From Prochlorococcus sp. AG-409-A10 (lineage in GTDB: Bacteria; Cyanobacteriota; Cyanobacteriia; PCC-6307; Cyanobiaceae), in NCBI GenBank assembly GCA_003216175.1, contig QCJG01000007.1, forward strand, positions 32,878 to 96,877: a stretch of DNA of 64,000 nt, read 5' to 3'. This document shows positions 1-9,888 of this stretch, one piece after another (the stretch's first letter is position 1; each line of letters opens with the position of its first letter). The notes below the pieces were generated by a model. The model did not search any database, was not told the DNA's origin, and saw nothing but the letters and a program-made list of their open reading frames with translations. Position numbers and translations under genes: made by a program.

Positions 1-1575
1 AATTTTGCGATTATTTCCCACCCTGATGCAGGGAAAACTACTTTAACAGAAAAACTTTTACTTTATGGCGGAGCTATTCAACAAGCAGGAGCAGTAAAAG
101 CAAGAGGAGAACAGAGAAAAGTTACTTCTGACTGGATGGAGCTTGAAAAACAAAGAGGCATATCAATTACATCAACTGTTTTGCAATTTGGCTATAAAGA
201 TAAGACAATTAATTTATTAGATACCCCGGGTCACCAAGATTTCTCGGAAGATACGTATAGGACACTTTCCGCTGCTGATAATGCTGTAATGCTTGAGGAT
301 GCAGCAAAAGGACTTGAACCTCAGACAAAAAAGCTTTTTGAGGTTTGCAGAATGCGTCAAATACCAATTTTTACATTCATCAACAAGATGGATAGGCCTG
401 GTCAAGAACCGTTGGAATTATTAGATGAGATAGAGTCTGAATTGGGATTATCAACCTTTGCAGTCAATTGGCCAATAGGAAGTGGTGAGCTTTTTAGAGG
501 TGTTGTTGAGCGTTCAACCAAAGAAGTTGTTTTGTTTTCTAGAGCGGAAAGAGGGAAGCAATCTAGTGAAACACGTTTGAAAATTGATGATCCGGAACTT
601 AAAAATTTAGTAGAAGGAGAACTATTGAAAAAAGCACTTGAAGAGATTGAGATCCTGGATGAGGCTGGTTGTGAATTAAATCAGGAATTAATTTTATCTG
701 GCGAATTAACTCCTGTGTTTTTTGGATCTGCAATGACCAACTTCGGGGTTAGGCCATTTTTAGATAATTTTCTTGAGTTATCTCAGGGACCCGTTGCTCG
801 AAATAGCTTCGATGGACCAATCGTTCCTTCAAGAGAATCATTTAGTGGATTTGTATTTAAATTACAAGCAAATATGGACCCAAAACATAGAGATAGAGTT
901 GCCTTCGTGCGTGTATGTAGTGGGAGGTTTAAAAAAGATATGACAGTTCAACACGCTAGGACGGGTAAACAGATCAGGCTCTCAAGGCCCCAAAAGATTT
1001 TTGGTCAAGATAGGGCCGTTGTCGATGATGCTTACCCTGGGGATGTTATTGGTTTAAATAATCCAGGGATGTTTTCGATTGGAGATACATTATTTATTGG
1101 ACCTAGAGTTGAATTTGAGGGGATTCCATGTTTTAGCCCCGAGATATTTAGCTGGTTAAGAAATCCAAATCCTTCAGCTTTTAAGAACTTTAGAAAAGGT
1201 GTCAATGAATTAAGAGAGGAGGGAGCAGTCCAAATCCTTTACGATAAAGATCAAAGTAAAAGAGATCCAATTTTGGCGGCAGTTGGTCAGCTTCAGCTTG
1301 AGGTGGTACAACATCGACTTGCTAGTGAATATGGAGTGGAAACTAGGCTTGAACCAATGGGTTATCAAGTCGCTAGATGGGTAAAAGGAGGTTGGCCGGC
1401 TTTAGAGGAGGTTGGAAGAATTTTTAATTGTAAAACGGTTCAGGATGCTTGGCTTAGACCGGTACTGCTTTTTAAAAATGAATGGAATCTAAATCAGTTA
1501 AAGGAAGATCATCCTGAAATGGAATTAAACTCAGTTGCTCCGGTTGTGAGTGGTGTTGATCCTGTTTCTCTTTAA
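1..1575 (+). CDS. prfC: Peptide chain release factor 3 (5' end cut by window)
   Basis: This translational GTPase recycles release factors RF1/RF2 from the ribosome after termination. The open frame runs from base 1, so only a few N-terminal residues lie outside; 524 residues remain, against about 530-540 for the family. The G1 loop HPDAGKTT is at fragment residues 7-14, the switch GIS follows KQRG at about 52, G3 DTPGHQD is at 74-80 and G4 NKMD is at 128-131. The RF3-type C-terminal domains follow. An internal ATG at 136 is not the start, because the P-loop lies upstream of it. A short hairpin with a T run follows the stop. Confidence 0.96.
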   Translation, partial: NFAIISHPDAGKTTLTEKLLLYGGAIQQAGAVKARGEQRKVTSDWMELEKQRGISITSTVLQFGYKDKTINLLDTPGHQDFSEDTYRTLSAADNAVMLEDAAKGLEPQTKKLFEVCRMRQIPIFTFINKMDRPGQEPLELLDEIESELGLSTFAVNWPIGSGELFRGVVERSTKEVVLFSRAERGKQSSETRLKIDDPELKNLVEGELLKKALEEIEILDEAGCELNQELILSGELTPVFFGSAMTNFGVRPFLDNFLELSQGPVARNSFDGPIVPSRESFSGFVFKLQANMDPKHRDRVAFVRVCSGRFKKDMTVQHARTGKQIRLSRPQKIFGQDRAVVDDAYPGDVIGLNNPGMFSIGDTLFIGPRVEFEGIPCFSPEIFSWLRNPNPSAFKNFRKGVNELREEGAVQILYDKDQSKRDPILAAVGQLQLEVVQHRLASEYGVETRLEPMGYQVARWVKGGWPALEEVGRIFNCKTVQDAWLRPVLLFKNEWNLNQLKEDHPEMELNSVAPVVSGVDPVSL

Positions 1576-1597
1576 AGTAGATTAATATCTAATTAAT

Positions 1598-1621
1598 AAA
1601 GATAGTTCAAATATCTTTTTT
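1598..1621 (+). terminator. Candidate terminator after prfC
   Basis: A 7-bp inverted repeat (AAAGATA / TATCTTT) with a 7-nt loop runs into a short T run, 20 nt after the prfC stop. The stem is A/U-rich and weak, and it ends just before the next gene starts at 1631, so read-through is likely. Confidence 0.4.
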
Positions 1622-1630
1622 GAAAAATCT

Positions 1631-2320
1631 ATGGATACTGGTACTAATTCACAATCAAATTCAAATTCACAAGATCCATATTTGAGACTTGGAATAAATG
1701 AGGGTGCAAGTTTTGATGCTATTCAAGAAGCAAGGGACAAAAAGTTAATTGAGGCTGGAGATGACCAAATCACTAAAGCAAAAATAGAAGCTGCTTATGA
1801 TTCTTTGCTAATGGTAAGTCTTAAGTCAAGACAACTTGGTAATGCAAGTAACGAGGCAATAACTGCATCAAAGAAAGAAAATGAAGTAAAGAAAGTTGGT
1901 GATATAGGACCTGCTTCTCTTCTCACTAGGTTGAAAAATTTAAATCTTCCAAAATACGAGGCATCAAAATCTAATTTCTTACCAAGCTTAGAGCTGCCCT
2001 CTGGACAAGAATTAAATATAAGGATCTCTCTTGGAATATTGGCTTTTTTACTTGTTTTAATTGTGCCCTCTGAAAGTGTTGAATTAATACTTTCATTCTC
2101 AACAATAGGCTTATTTATTAGTCAGTCTCGTAGAGGTAGGCCTTTCTTTTCCTCTATCCTCTGGTGCATTCTTCTACTTACTATTGGACTTCTATCTGGT
2201 GCATTACTTTTGGGTGGGGCCCAATCATTTATTGATAACGCTGGAACATTGTCTTCAGACAAATTTGAGGCGATACCGGCAGTATTTTTACTTTGGTTAG
2301 GAGTGATTTTCCTTGATTAA
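1631..2320 (+). CDS. CPP1-like (DUF3353) J-like membrane protein
   Basis: The protein has 229 residues. The N-terminal part (about 16-80) reads like a degenerate J domain (DPYLRLGINEGASFDAIQEA) without the HPD tripeptide. A linker and then three to four hydrophobic segments (about 130-229) follow. This order matches the cyanobacterial/plastid CPP1 family, which in plants acts as a chaperone for protochlorophyllide oxidoreductase. Whether the cyanobacterial protein does the same is inference. It starts 55 nt after prfC on the same strand, and its stop lies 4 nt from the convergent hslO stop. Confidence 0.75.
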   Translation: MDTGTNSQSNSNSQDPYLRLGINEGASFDAIQEARDKKLIEAGDDQITKAKIEAAYDSLLMVSLKSRQLGNASNEAITASKKENEVKKVGDIGPASLLTRLKNLNLPKYEASKSNFLPSLELPSGQELNIRISLGILAFLLVLIVPSESVELILSFSTIGLFISQSRRGRPFFSSILWCILLLTIGLLSGALLLGGAQSFIDNAGTLSSDKFEAIPAVFLLWLGVIFLD

Positions 2321-2324
2321 TCCT

Positions 2325-3224
2325 CTAATCGATTAAAGATATCAATTCGTCCTTGTTAATAAGATAAACATTTTTGCAGAATTGACATGTAAGTTCTGCT
2401 TTCCCATCCTCCTTTATCATTTCCTGAAGTTCTTTTTTTCCCAATATCTTTAATGCTGATAGGCTTCTTTCTCTTGAGCATCTACATTTAAAACGAACTT
2501 CTTGAGATGTGCTAATAATATCTGAATATGATTGATCAAGATCAGGAAAAACTTCTTCAATTAGCGAAATAAGGTTAGTCCCTTTTTTGTTTAATAATTC
2601 ACTAAAAGATTTGATTTCTTTACATCGATCTTCAAGTAGGGCTATCAATGAATAGTCTCGTGCTGCTTTAGGTAGTATTTGTGCTAATAGTCCTCCGCTA
2701 CAAACTATTCCATCCTGATTAATTCTTTCTCCAACAAACACAGCTGATGGAGTTTGTTCAGAATGTAATAAATAGGAAGCTATGTCTTCGCCTATACCTC
2801 CATTAATTAATTCAACTGTGCTGTTGTGTGGCTCACCTTTCCCATCATCTCTAATAACGTGAAGATAGCCAATGCCTGTAGCTTTTTTAAAATCAAATTT
2901 ATAGTGATTGCTTTCATTTTTAATTAGGTCTAATTCAAGACTTGGATTGCCAACGTAACCTCTCACACTTCCATCTCTACCAGCATCAATGGTTAATCCT
3001 TTTAGTGGACCATTTGCGCTTAACCTCAAAGTCACCCTTCCATGGTTTACCTTCATTGCGCTTGCAAGCAAGAGGCTTGCACTCATGGCCCTACCTACAA
3101 TTGCAGAAGTTAAATATGAAAGAGAATGTCTTTCTTTTGCTTCTTTTGTTGATTCAGTTGTTGATACGGCGACTAGCCTGATCCCTCCTTTCGCAGCAGT
3201 AGCTCTAACTAGTAAATCTGTCAT
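2325..3224 (-). CDS. hslO: Redox-regulated chaperone Hsp33
   Basis: Hsp33 is a cytosolic holdase that is switched on by oxidation. The protein has 299 residues, the family's usual length. The C-terminal zinc site is complete: C247 and C249 (CxC) and C280 and C283 (CxxC). The N-terminal domain carries the typical RATAA start and the LLASAMKV region. It sits 16 nt downstream of an ABC ATPase gene on the same strand, so the two are probably co-transcribed. Confidence 0.95.
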   Translation of the reverse strand: MTDLLVRATAAKGGIRLVAVSTTESTKEAKERHSLSYLTSAIVGRAMSASLLLASAMKVNHGRVTLRLSANGPLKGLTIDAGRDGSVRGYVGNPSLELDLIKNESNHYKFDFKKATGIGYLHVIRDDGKGEPHNSTVELINGGIGEDIASYLLHSEQTPSAVFVGERINQDGIVCSGGLLAQILPKAARDYSLIALLEDRCKEIKSFSELLNKKGTNLISLIEEVFPDLDQSYSDIISTSQEVRFKCRCSRERSLSALKILGKKELQEMIKEDGKAELTCQFCKNVYLINKDELISLID

Positions 3225-3240
3225 TGATTAGTTGAATTGA

Positions 3241-3867
3241 TTACTCGGGGATAAGTTGCCCATTGTTCAACTTATAATTTTCGGTATTCAAATTTTTAAA
3301 AAGATCGGGTTCATGAGTAACTATTAGAATAGTTTGCTTGTCTTTAAGCTTTGAGAGCAATTCTATAATTCCGTCTCTCACTGACCAATCTAAACCTGCT
3401 GTTGGCTCGTCCAATAAAAGTACTTTTGGATTCCTTAATAGTTGAACAGCAATAGCTAGTCGTCGTTGTTGTCCACCACTAAGAGATTCTGGCGGCTTCT
3501 TTAAATCTAAGTTGATTAACCCCACTTTTGTGAGAGCTGAAATTTGTTCTTCAGTCGTTAACCTCTTATGGCCAAGACGTAATTCTTGAGTTACCGATAA
3601 TCCAAGAAAATATCTTTCTGGAAATTGAAAAACTAATCCACATAACCATCTGCGCTGACGTGCAGTTAGAGTTTTGTTGAACCATTTTATCTCTCCTTTT
3701 TGATGTCCAGAAAGACCGCTAATGATTTCTACTAAGGTGGTTTTTCCACTTCCACTGGGTCCTCTAACTATGGTGATTTTTCCAGTATTTGATTTTAAAC
3801 ACAAATCTCTAAGGATTGGCTTCTCTGCTGTTGAGGGATGGTAATAAATATTTTTTAAACTAAGCAT
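3241..3867 (-). CDS. ABC transporter ATP-binding protein
   Basis: This is a 208-residue single ATPase domain. The Walker A motif GPSGSGKTT is at 36-44, the Q-loop glutamine is near 81, the signature LSGGQQ is at 129-134, Walker B LLLDEP is at 150-155 and the switch histidine is in the motif THEPD. Short stand-alone ATPases like this resemble the energy-coupling-factor/cobalt type, but no permease gene is adjacent and the substrate is unknown. The gene lies directly upstream of hslO in a probable two-gene unit. Confidence 0.85.
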   Translation of the reverse strand: MLSLKNIYYHPSTAEKPILRDLCLKSNTGKITIVRGPSGSGKTTLVEIISGLSGHQKGEIKWFNKTLTARQRRWLCGLVFQFPERYFLGLSVTQELRLGHKRLTTEEQISALTKVGLINLDLKKPPESLSGGQQRRLAIAVQLLRNPKVLLLDEPTAGLDWSVRDGIIELLSKLKDKQTILIVTHEPDLFKNLNTENYKLNNGQLIPE

Positions 3868-3982
3868 TCTTTGTTATTGAGGCTTTGATCAATTAAATAA
3901 AGATCTTTCAATTTTCTTTAATCAATTTACATTAGATTATGTTTGATATCTTTTAGTTTTTCTTTTTTAAGATCTATTGTTT

Positions 3983-4432
3983 ATGGAAGTTCGATTTCGT
4001 GAAGTTGATCCTTTCAATTGTTGGATATGGCTTAGATATTCAGATGTTCCAAGCAAGGGAGAAAAAGAATACGTTGATGGTATTTTTGATTCTTGGTATG
4101 TCCTAGGCAGACTTGGGGGATTTAATTCTGAAAATTTGCAAACGCACGAAATGGGTTCTGATGTCAGTTGGATGAGCTATGAAAATGACGATACCTCTTC
4201 TAGTCTTCCCTCATTAATGCATAATCTTGGAGAATTTGAATTTAATGAGTGCTGGGCTAGATGTTGGGTCGATTTAGGTACTTCTGATCTCATAGCAATT
4301 GATGTTTTGATAAATGTACTAAAACAAATGGATGTTGATGTTGTTAAAATAGAGGAACTAATTATCGGAGGAGTAAATCAAGATTGGCCAGTAGAAGAGC
4401 ATCCTGATGCAATTTTTTCTTCAACAGATTGA
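3983..4432 (+). CDS. DUF3531 family protein
   Basis: A conserved cyanobacterial/plastid protein of unknown function, rich in Trp and acidic residues (EVRFREVDPFNCWIWLRY near the N-terminus). I place the start at the ATG at 3983 rather than the in-frame TTG two codons upstream. The length is 149 residues. It ends 6 nt before rsmE and is probably translated with it. Confidence 0.75.
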   Translation: MEVRFREVDPFNCWIWLRYSDVPSKGEKEYVDGIFDSWYVLGRLGGFNSENLQTHEMGSDVSWMSYENDDTSSSLPSLMHNLGEFEFNECWARCWVDLGTSDLIAIDVLINVLKQMDVDVVKIEELIIGGVNQDWPVEEHPDAIFSSTD

Positions 4433-4438
4433 TTTTCT

Positions 4439-5203
4439 ATGGCTGAAAAAAGAAGATTATTTATAAATCCAAATCGGTTAAGTGATGAAATCGATTCAAA
4501 CGGAGAGTTGATTTTGACCTCTAATGAATCACATTATTTAACTAGGGTTATGAGGATGAGATCTGAAGATCTTTTAGAAGTTATTGATGGAAAAGGTCAT
4601 CTTTGGAACGCAAAAATTGTTGAAAAAAAAACTATAAAACTTACCAATGATTTTGAGAAACCTCTTCAAGTTGTTTCAAGAGAGAGACCTTTAATAGGCA
4701 TTGCTGTAGTTATTCCAAAAAAGGGGTTTGAAAACTTTTTGCAAATGAGTTGTGAGATAGGAGTTGACATTATTCAACCATTGATTTCAAAACGATCAGT
4801 AGTTAAAGAATGCAATAACGAAAAAATTGTTAGATATCAAAAAATTATTCATGAAGCCGTTGAGCAATCTGAAAGGCTCTGGAGTCCAGAATTAATGCAG
4901 GCATTGACATTTTCTAATTGGATAAATTTTTTGCCTTCTGAAGCTCAAATAGGATTTGCCACAACTCGCATTGAAGAATTGCATGATTGTGTGAATTGGT
5001 TAAAAGAAACACCACATAAAGTCAATCAAGTTTGGCTAGTAGTTGGCCCAGAGGGAGGCTGGAATAAAGAGGAAGAGGCATTAGCTTTTGACTCTGGCTT
5101 ATCTGGGGTGTCTATGGGAGAAACTATTTTGAGGACATCAACAGCTGCCGTAAGTGCCTGTCAGCTAATGATTTCTTGGAGAAGACTTAAATCATCCTTT
5201 TAA
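4439..5203 (+). CDS. rsmE: 16S rRNA m3U1498 methyltransferase
   Basis: RsmE methylates N3 of U1498 in the 30S subunit using S-adenosylmethionine. The 254-residue protein has an N-terminal PUA-like part (RLFINPNRL) and a C-terminal SPOUT knot. The knot signatures VVGPEGGW (about 201-208) and GETILRTSTAA are intact, as is the RSVVKE motif. The ATG at 4439 follows the DUF3531 gene by 6 nt. Confidence 0.94.
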   Translation: MAEKRRLFINPNRLSDEIDSNGELILTSNESHYLTRVMRMRSEDLLEVIDGKGHLWNAKIVEKKTIKLTNDFEKPLQVVSRERPLIGIAVVIPKKGFENFLQMSCEIGVDIIQPLISKRSVVKECNNEKIVRYQKIIHEAVEQSERLWSPELMQALTFSNWINFLPSEAQIGFATTRIEELHDCVNWLKETPHKVNQVWLVVGPEGGWNKEEEALAFDSGLSGVSMGETILRTSTAAVSACQLMISWRRLKSSF

Positions 5204-5267
5204 GGTTGAATATTTTTGATCATAAAACCGTCTATTGTTTAGGAAACAGGCATGCTGATTAGGAACG

Positions 5268-6011
5268 ATGGCTAACTTCTCTTTTATTAGTGGTATTTGG
5301 ATTAATGCTTTTTTGATAAATTTCTTGTTGATATTTTTGGGACATAAACTTCCATTTTTAACTAAGAAAGGTTGGATTCATGCTGGAATACTTGGAACAC
5401 TTTTATTAGGATCCATTGGTTGGAACGGTTGGATATCAGTTTGTGTATATCTCTTGTTGGGAACTTTAGTTACCAAAATTGGATACAAAAATAAGGCTTC
5501 TCGAGGGATTGCTGAAGCCAGAGGTGGTCAACGTGGCCCTGGAAATGTATGGGGGTCTGCAGCTACAGGTTGCTCACTCGCCTTATTAAGTTGTTTTTGG
5601 CCAAATTTTTTAAATTTATTCATGGTAGGTTTTGCTTCTAGTTTCAGCGCAAAACTTTCCGATACTTTTTCAAGTGAAATTGGCAAAAGATTTGGTAAAA
5701 GAACTTTTCTAATTACGACTTTAAAGACAGTTTCACCAGGAACAGAGGGGGCAATAAGTATCGAAGGTTCGATGGCTGGTTTGTTAGGAAGTTTTATCAT
5801 GACTGTTTGTATGCTTAATCTATCGATTATTTCTGGACTATCTGTTGCTTTTATAGTCTTTTTATCTGGCTATTTAGCAACTTTTTTGGAAAGTTATATT
5901 GGAGCAGTTGTGCAAAATAAGATTGATTGGATGACTAATGAATTAGTTAACTCTATCCAGACATCTATAGCCGCTATTATTTCTATCTTTTTATATTTGA
6001 ATTTTGTTTGA
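5268..6011 (+). CDS. DUF92 integral membrane protein, phytyl-phosphate-kinase-like
   Basis: The 247-residue protein has about six hydrophobic segments and the family motifs RGPGNVWGSAATGC and SDTFSSEIGK, followed by KTVSPGTEGAIS. It is a full-length DUF92 (TIGR00297) protein. In plants the DUF92 member VTE6 phosphorylates phytyl phosphate to phytyl diphosphate, salvaging chlorophyll phytol for tocopherol and phylloquinone. By homology this gene may do the same, which would suit a photosynthetic cell; the assignment is inference. It starts 64 nt after rsmE. Confidence 0.8.
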   Translation: MANFSFISGIWINAFLINFLLIFLGHKLPFLTKKGWIHAGILGTLLLGSIGWNGWISVCVYLLLGTLVTKIGYKNKASRGIAEARGGQRGPGNVWGSAATGCSLALLSCFWPNFLNLFMVGFASSFSAKLSDTFSSEIGKRFGKRTFLITTLKTVSPGTEGAISIEGSMAGLLGSFIMTVCMLNLSIISGLSVAFIVFLSGYLATFLESYIGAVVQNKIDWMTNELVNSIQTSIAAIISIFLYLNFV

Positions 6012-6016
6012 AATAT

Positions 6017-6664
6017 TTATTTTAAATCAGCCCAATTCTTTAATGATGGCCATTCACTAATTTGTTCATAAATCCATTTATGACCCTTCGTATTCAGATG
6101 TATTCCATCTGATGAGAGTAATTCTTTGTATGATAATAAGTTGATCATTTTTTCATGGATAGGTAAAAACGGGACATTTAATTCTAAGCAAGTTTCTTTA
6201 ATTTTATTTTCATACTTAGAACAAGCTTGATTTGAATACCAAAGACATTCTGCAAAAGGCATTGAGTCTTCATTAACAGGTGTTAATCCAAGAACCATTA
6301 TATGTACTTCATTCTTAATTTCTTTTAATAATTGTTTTAAGCCAAATTTAAAAGCATCTTCGGAAAGTTGGGGCCTGCCATCTTTTCTTCCAATTCTAGC
6401 TGTATCATTTAATCCAATTGATAGCAAAATACCTTCAGGAACTTTTCTTCTTAACTCTCCCCTTGTTGCCCACTCATTCTTATATCTTATAGAAACTTTT
6501 TCTAATCCATCTCCTCTTACTCCAAGAGAATAAATGATAGGGGCACTATCTAAATTTAACCAATTTTGTCTTAATCTCTCAGACCATCCCCCTCCCTCTA
6601 GATCTCCCCATCCGTAAACCCCACTATCACCAATTATAATTAATTTTTTCTGATATTTATTCAT
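6017..6664 (-). CDS. SGNH/GDSL-type hydrolase
   Basis: The 215-residue protein has the SGNH blocks: block I GDSGVYGWGD at 12-21 with the nucleophilic serine, block III in the motif SIGLND, and block V DGIHLNTKGH near the C-terminus with the catalytic Asp and His. The substrate (lipid, acyl ester or carbohydrate ester) cannot be told. No signal peptide is visible, so it is probably cytosolic. It is 24 nt downstream of phnE on the same strand and may be the last gene of that operon. Confidence 0.8.
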   Translation of the reverse strand: MNKYQKKLIIIGDSGVYGWGDLEGGGWSERLRQNWLNLDSAPIIYSLGVRGDGLEKVSIRYKNEWATRGELRRKVPEGILLSIGLNDTARIGRKDGRPQLSEDAFKFGLKQLLKEIKNEVHIMVLGLTPVNEDSMPFAECLWYSNQACSKYENKIKETCLELNVPFLPIHEKMINLLSYKELLSSDGIHLNTKGHKWIYEQISEWPSLKNWADLK

Positions 6665-6688
6665 AAGTCGATATGTTGAATAAAATGA

Positions 6689-8239
6689 CTAACTAATGAA
6701 ATTGTTGGTTGAATTCTTTAACCAATAATTTTGAGAAGTCTTAAATAAAAATTCTCCTGACATTGTTAAAAAAGAGAAAGTAGCAGTTATTATAATGACT
6801 TGTGCCCAATCGAAGGAGCTTAGTGATTCCTGTAATTGCCAACCTAATCCTACTCCTCCGACTGCACCTATAATTGCTGTTTCCTTTAGGATTACGTCAC
6901 TTCTATATGCTCCATAAGCTAAGTAACTATTACTTTGGGGGGCTAATATTCCATAAAGTGTTGCTGATTTCTTGCTTGAACCATTGCTTTTAATTGCTCG
7001 ATAAATATTTTTTTCTTGATTTAATATGTTATCTGTAAGTAATCTTCCCATGACACCCATATGTGTAATTCCTAGTGATAATGCGGCTACAGATATATTA
7101 GGATTAGTAAAAAGAAGAATAATTATAGTGGTCAATGGAGGAGGTATCAATCTAAAGAAGATCCAAATAAGATTTTGAACTTTTAGAGGGAATTTACCTG
7201 GGAATAATACTAATAAAAGTGGAGGTGTCCCTATTGCAATTCCAGACGCGAAAAAAGTTATTAAAATTGTCGTAATGATTAGTTTAAACAGAGGTAAGCT
7301 ATTAAATCCATTTCTTATCTCTACGAGTGAAGGTAAATTTAAATACGAAAAACTTAATGGAGTAAATATCTCAAAATTTAGATTATAAAGCCAATTAATA
7401 CCTAATGATAAAGATAGTGAAAATATTGAGATTGAAATTAAGAAAGAATTTTTCAAACTAATATTTTCAGATAAATAACTTTTTATAAATCTTAGAAATT
7501 TCTCTAACAAAAGCATTACTAACCAAAGCATCCACAAACAAGTCCACATTTCATTGAACTCAAAGGATTTTAAAGTTAAATATAGTTCTGTGCCTATACC
7601 TCCTAATCCAAATATTCCAAGTAATGTTACACCTCTAATTGCACATTCAAATCTGTAACTTCCATATGTAGATACGATAGGTATTAACTTTGGTAGTAGA
7701 ATAGTTATAAATGAGCTAATAACATTAGATCCTGTTTGCTTGATTTCTATTAGAGGTTGTATGTCAAAACTATCTAGTTGCTCTGAAATTACTCTTGCTG
7801 TTAAAGCTGAATAGGGAATGACTATAGATATAATTGCAACCCAAATATTCAAACCTAAAATTTGTATGAATAGCAAGCCCCAAACTACTTCATGTATTGA
7901 TCTTGGAATTGCTAAAGAGTATTTTATGAATGTACCTAAATAAGAAAATTTAGGAAAACTTTTCCAAAATAAATCTGTAGATAGTACACCTAAAAGAATT
8001 CCAATGAGCATACTTATAACCCAGCTAGTCAAAGCAGTAGAAAATGTTATTTGAAGTCCTTCCCATGCGCTTTTAACTACTTCTTGATTGAACGATGGTT
8101 TTATAGCTGAGCTTATGAATAGAAATATGATATTTAGACCCCCAAAATGAAATCCTTTGATGATTTCTATTAGAATGGGAATGTAGGCTATTGATGGGAT
8201 TAATGTTAATAAAGTTGATACTGGTTTTATTAATTTCAT
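6689..8239 (-). CDS. phnE: Phosphonate/phosphite-type ABC permease, duplicated single chain
   Basis: The 516-residue protein is about twice the length of a standard PhnE. It holds two BPD-type permease domains, roughly 60-260 and 310-510, each with its own cytoplasmic coupling-loop region (around the motifs SIPRS/SALTARVISEQ and GRLLTDN/SNGSS). One chain can therefore supply both halves of the inner-membrane channel. It lies 6 nt after phnC and belongs with phnD and phnC. The substrate is inferred from PhnD only. Confidence 0.82.
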   Translation of the reverse strand: MKLIKPVSTLLTLIPSIAYIPILIEIIKGFHFGGLNIIFLFISSAIKPSFNQEVVKSAWEGLQITFSTALTSWVISMLIGILLGVLSTDLFWKSFPKFSYLGTFIKYSLAIPRSIHEVVWGLLFIQILGLNIWVAIISIVIPYSALTARVISEQLDSFDIQPLIEIKQTGSNVISSFITILLPKLIPIVSTYGSYRFECAIRGVTLLGIFGLGGIGTELYLTLKSFEFNEMWTCLWMLWLVMLLLEKFLRFIKSYLSENISLKNSFLISISIFSLSLSLGINWLYNLNFEIFTPLSFSYLNLPSLVEIRNGFNSLPLFKLIITTILITFFASGIAIGTPPLLLVLFPGKFPLKVQNLIWIFFRLIPPPLTTIIILLFTNPNISVAALSLGITHMGVMGRLLTDNILNQEKNIYRAIKSNGSSKKSATLYGILAPQSNSYLAYGAYRSDVILKETAIIGAVGGVGLGWQLQESLSSFDWAQVIIITATFSFLTMSGEFLFKTSQNYWLKNSTNNFIS

Positions 8240-8245
8240 TATGAA

Positions 8246-8980
8246 TTAAAATAGCCAATCAAGCTCTGATTGATTAATAGTATGAATTTCTCTATCTATT
8301 ACAATCTCTCCATCTTTTAACCCAATAACTCTATTGAAATTATTTATTAAATTTATTTGGTGAAGACTTATAAGTATGGTCTCAGGAATTTTGATTCTAA
8401 GAAAATTTTTTTGATTAATAAATAAATTTAATATATTCTTTGATAATAGAGGGTCTAAATTTGAGAAAGGTTCGTCTCCAAGAAGAATCTCTGGTTCTTG
8501 TCTTAAAAGACGTGCAATTGCTATTCTTTTTTTTTGCCCACCAGAAAGTTTATTTATATGGGAATAAATAGTTTTTTTAGGCAGAGAAACTGCTGCTAGG
8601 CATTCTTGGCATAAACTTTTATCTAAGACTCCTAGGAGATTTTTTAAAGCCCATATGAAATTGTGTTTACCTAGTGCACCGCAATTTATATTCTGAGCGA
8701 CATTTAGCTCTTCTATCAAAGATAAATCCTGCCATATAGTTCCTATTTTTGACGACTCAATATTTGAGATATTATTTATGTGAGAACCTTTCCATATTAC
8801 ATCCCCTTCGTTTGGGATTAGTGACCCATTCGCGATCGAGATTAATGTGCTTTTTCCAGAGCCACTCTTCCCAATAAGCGCTATCTTCTCACCTTGATTT
8901 ATTGTTAAATTAATATCTTTTACCCTAATATTTTCTTTACTGCGATGGCTTATGTTCTTTAATTCTAGTAATTTAGTCAC
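8246..8980 (-). CDS. phnC: Phosphonate/phosphite-type ABC ATPase
   Basis: The 244-residue ATPase powers import of the PhnD ligand. Walker A GKSGSGKST is at 37-45, the signature LSGGQKKR is near 143-150, Walker B LLGDEPFSNLD follows, and the switch region is SLHQINL. The start codon overlaps the phnD stop by 4 nt (ATGA), a sign of translational coupling. PhnE follows 6 nt later. Confidence 0.85.
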   Translation of the reverse strand: MTKLLELKNISHRSKENIRVKDINLTINQGEKIALIGKSGSGKSTLISIANGSLIPNEGDVIWKGSHINNISNIESSKIGTIWQDLSLIEELNVAQNINCGALGKHNFIWALKNLLGVLDKSLCQECLAAVSLPKKTIYSHINKLSGGQKKRIAIARLLRQEPEILLGDEPFSNLDPLLSKNILNLFINQKNFLRIKIPETILISLHQINLINNFNRVIGLKDGEIVIDREIHTINQSELDWLF

Positions 8981-9888
8981 TTAATCTTTCCAATTTTTCT
9001 ACCTACCTTTTCTATTTTATTATAATTCTCGTTTTCTGATATTATAAATTTCCTTGCGCTAAATAATTCGAGAATTTGTTTTTGTTTTTTTGACTTTTCA
9101 TTGAAACGTAAAAATACATTTGTAAGCTCTTTCGTAAAACCTTTTTTGAACTTTTTATCTAGGTTTCCTTGAGCTAGCCAATGATAATTATGATAAGAAG
9201 GAGTCTTCCAAATCACAAAGACTTTTGAGGGGTCCACGCGTCCTCTCTCAAGATTTCTCTTCCATACTTCTTCGCTAAGAGCTCCTGCCTCATATGAACC
9301 ACTTTGCACAAGCATTAATGTTGCATCGTGGCTACCACTAAAGCCTGGGCTTGCACCTTTGAAATCTTGAAGTTGAACACCTGCTTTGTTTAAAAAATAT
9401 TGTGGCATCAACCTTCCTGATGTTGAACTTTCAGAGCCAAAAGTAAAACGCTTGCCTTTTAGTGTTTTTAAGTCATTTATGTTATTTATTTTTTGGATTG
9501 AACTTTTCTTGTTTGCAATAAAAATACTATGGAATTTTTCATCAATATCTCTTTGGACTATTACCTTGGATCCTTTGCTTTGAAGTCTTGCTTGTACACC
9601 AGTTAAAGCACCGAACCATACTAAGTCTAAATCCCCGGTCCTAAAAGCTGTTACAGCTGCAGCATAATTAGTAACTGGTTTATAACGGACTTGAACATTG
9701 AGCTGCTCGCTTAATTCAGATGATAATACTTTATATAGACGATTCAGGTGCTCTGGGTTTTGATCTGGTATCGCCCCAATGCGAAGTATTTCCTCTGCTT
9801 TTAATGAACCAATATTAGATAAATTAAATATTGATAAAAGAGCAATAGTTATTTTCTTGAACTTGATTCTTCTTTGAGCTTGATTCAT
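8977..9888 (-). CDS. phnD: Phosphonate/phosphite-type periplasmic binding protein
   Basis: The 303-residue protein starts with a basic segment and a hydrophobic stretch (about 10-30), a plausible export signal. It then has the PhnD-family core: RIGAIPDQNPE, a TGDLDLVWFG segment, and SESSTSGRLMPQYFL with SGSHDA in the ligand-binding region. Related Prochlorococcus PhnD proteins bind phosphite and methylphosphonate, so the ligand is a reduced phosphorus compound by inference. The 25 nt between the upstream aspC stop and this ATG are AT followed by 23 A residues, so no Shine-Dalgarno sequence exists and the run may be length-variable. Confidence 0.87.
   Translation of the reverse strand: MNQAQRRIKFKKITIALLSIFNLSNIGSLKAEEILRIGAIPDQNPEHLNRLYKVLSSELSEQLNVQVRYKPVTNYAAAVTAFRTGDLDLVWFGALTGVQARLQSKGSKVIVQRDIDEKFHSIFIANKKSSIQKINNINDLKTLKGKRFTFGSESSTSGRLMPQYFLNKAGVQLQDFKGASPGFSGSHDATLMLVQSGSYEAGALSEEVWKRNLERGRVDPSKVFVIWKTPSYHNYHWLAQGNLDKKFKKGFTKELTNVFLRFNEKSKKQKQILELFSARKFIISENENYNKIEKVGRKIGKIK

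Noticed and set aside
217..405. Minus-strand 62-residue frame inside prfC
   Set aside because: It lies antisense to conserved GTPase sequence and has no recognisable composition or start context.
2942..3231. Two plus-strand frames inside hslO
   Set aside because: They are shadows of the hslO N-terminal coding sequence on the opposite strand.
5240..5267. AGGAAACA-like stretch suggestive of a Yfr2-type small RNA
   Set aside because: Only a short motif match exists, with no hairpin or terminator; it lies in the leader of the DUF92 gene.
8246..9888. Iron or molybdate transporter as an alternative for phnC-phnD
   Set aside because: The binding protein carries PhnD-family features (the STSGRLMPQYF and SGSHDA blocks), so a reduced-phosphorus ligand fits better.
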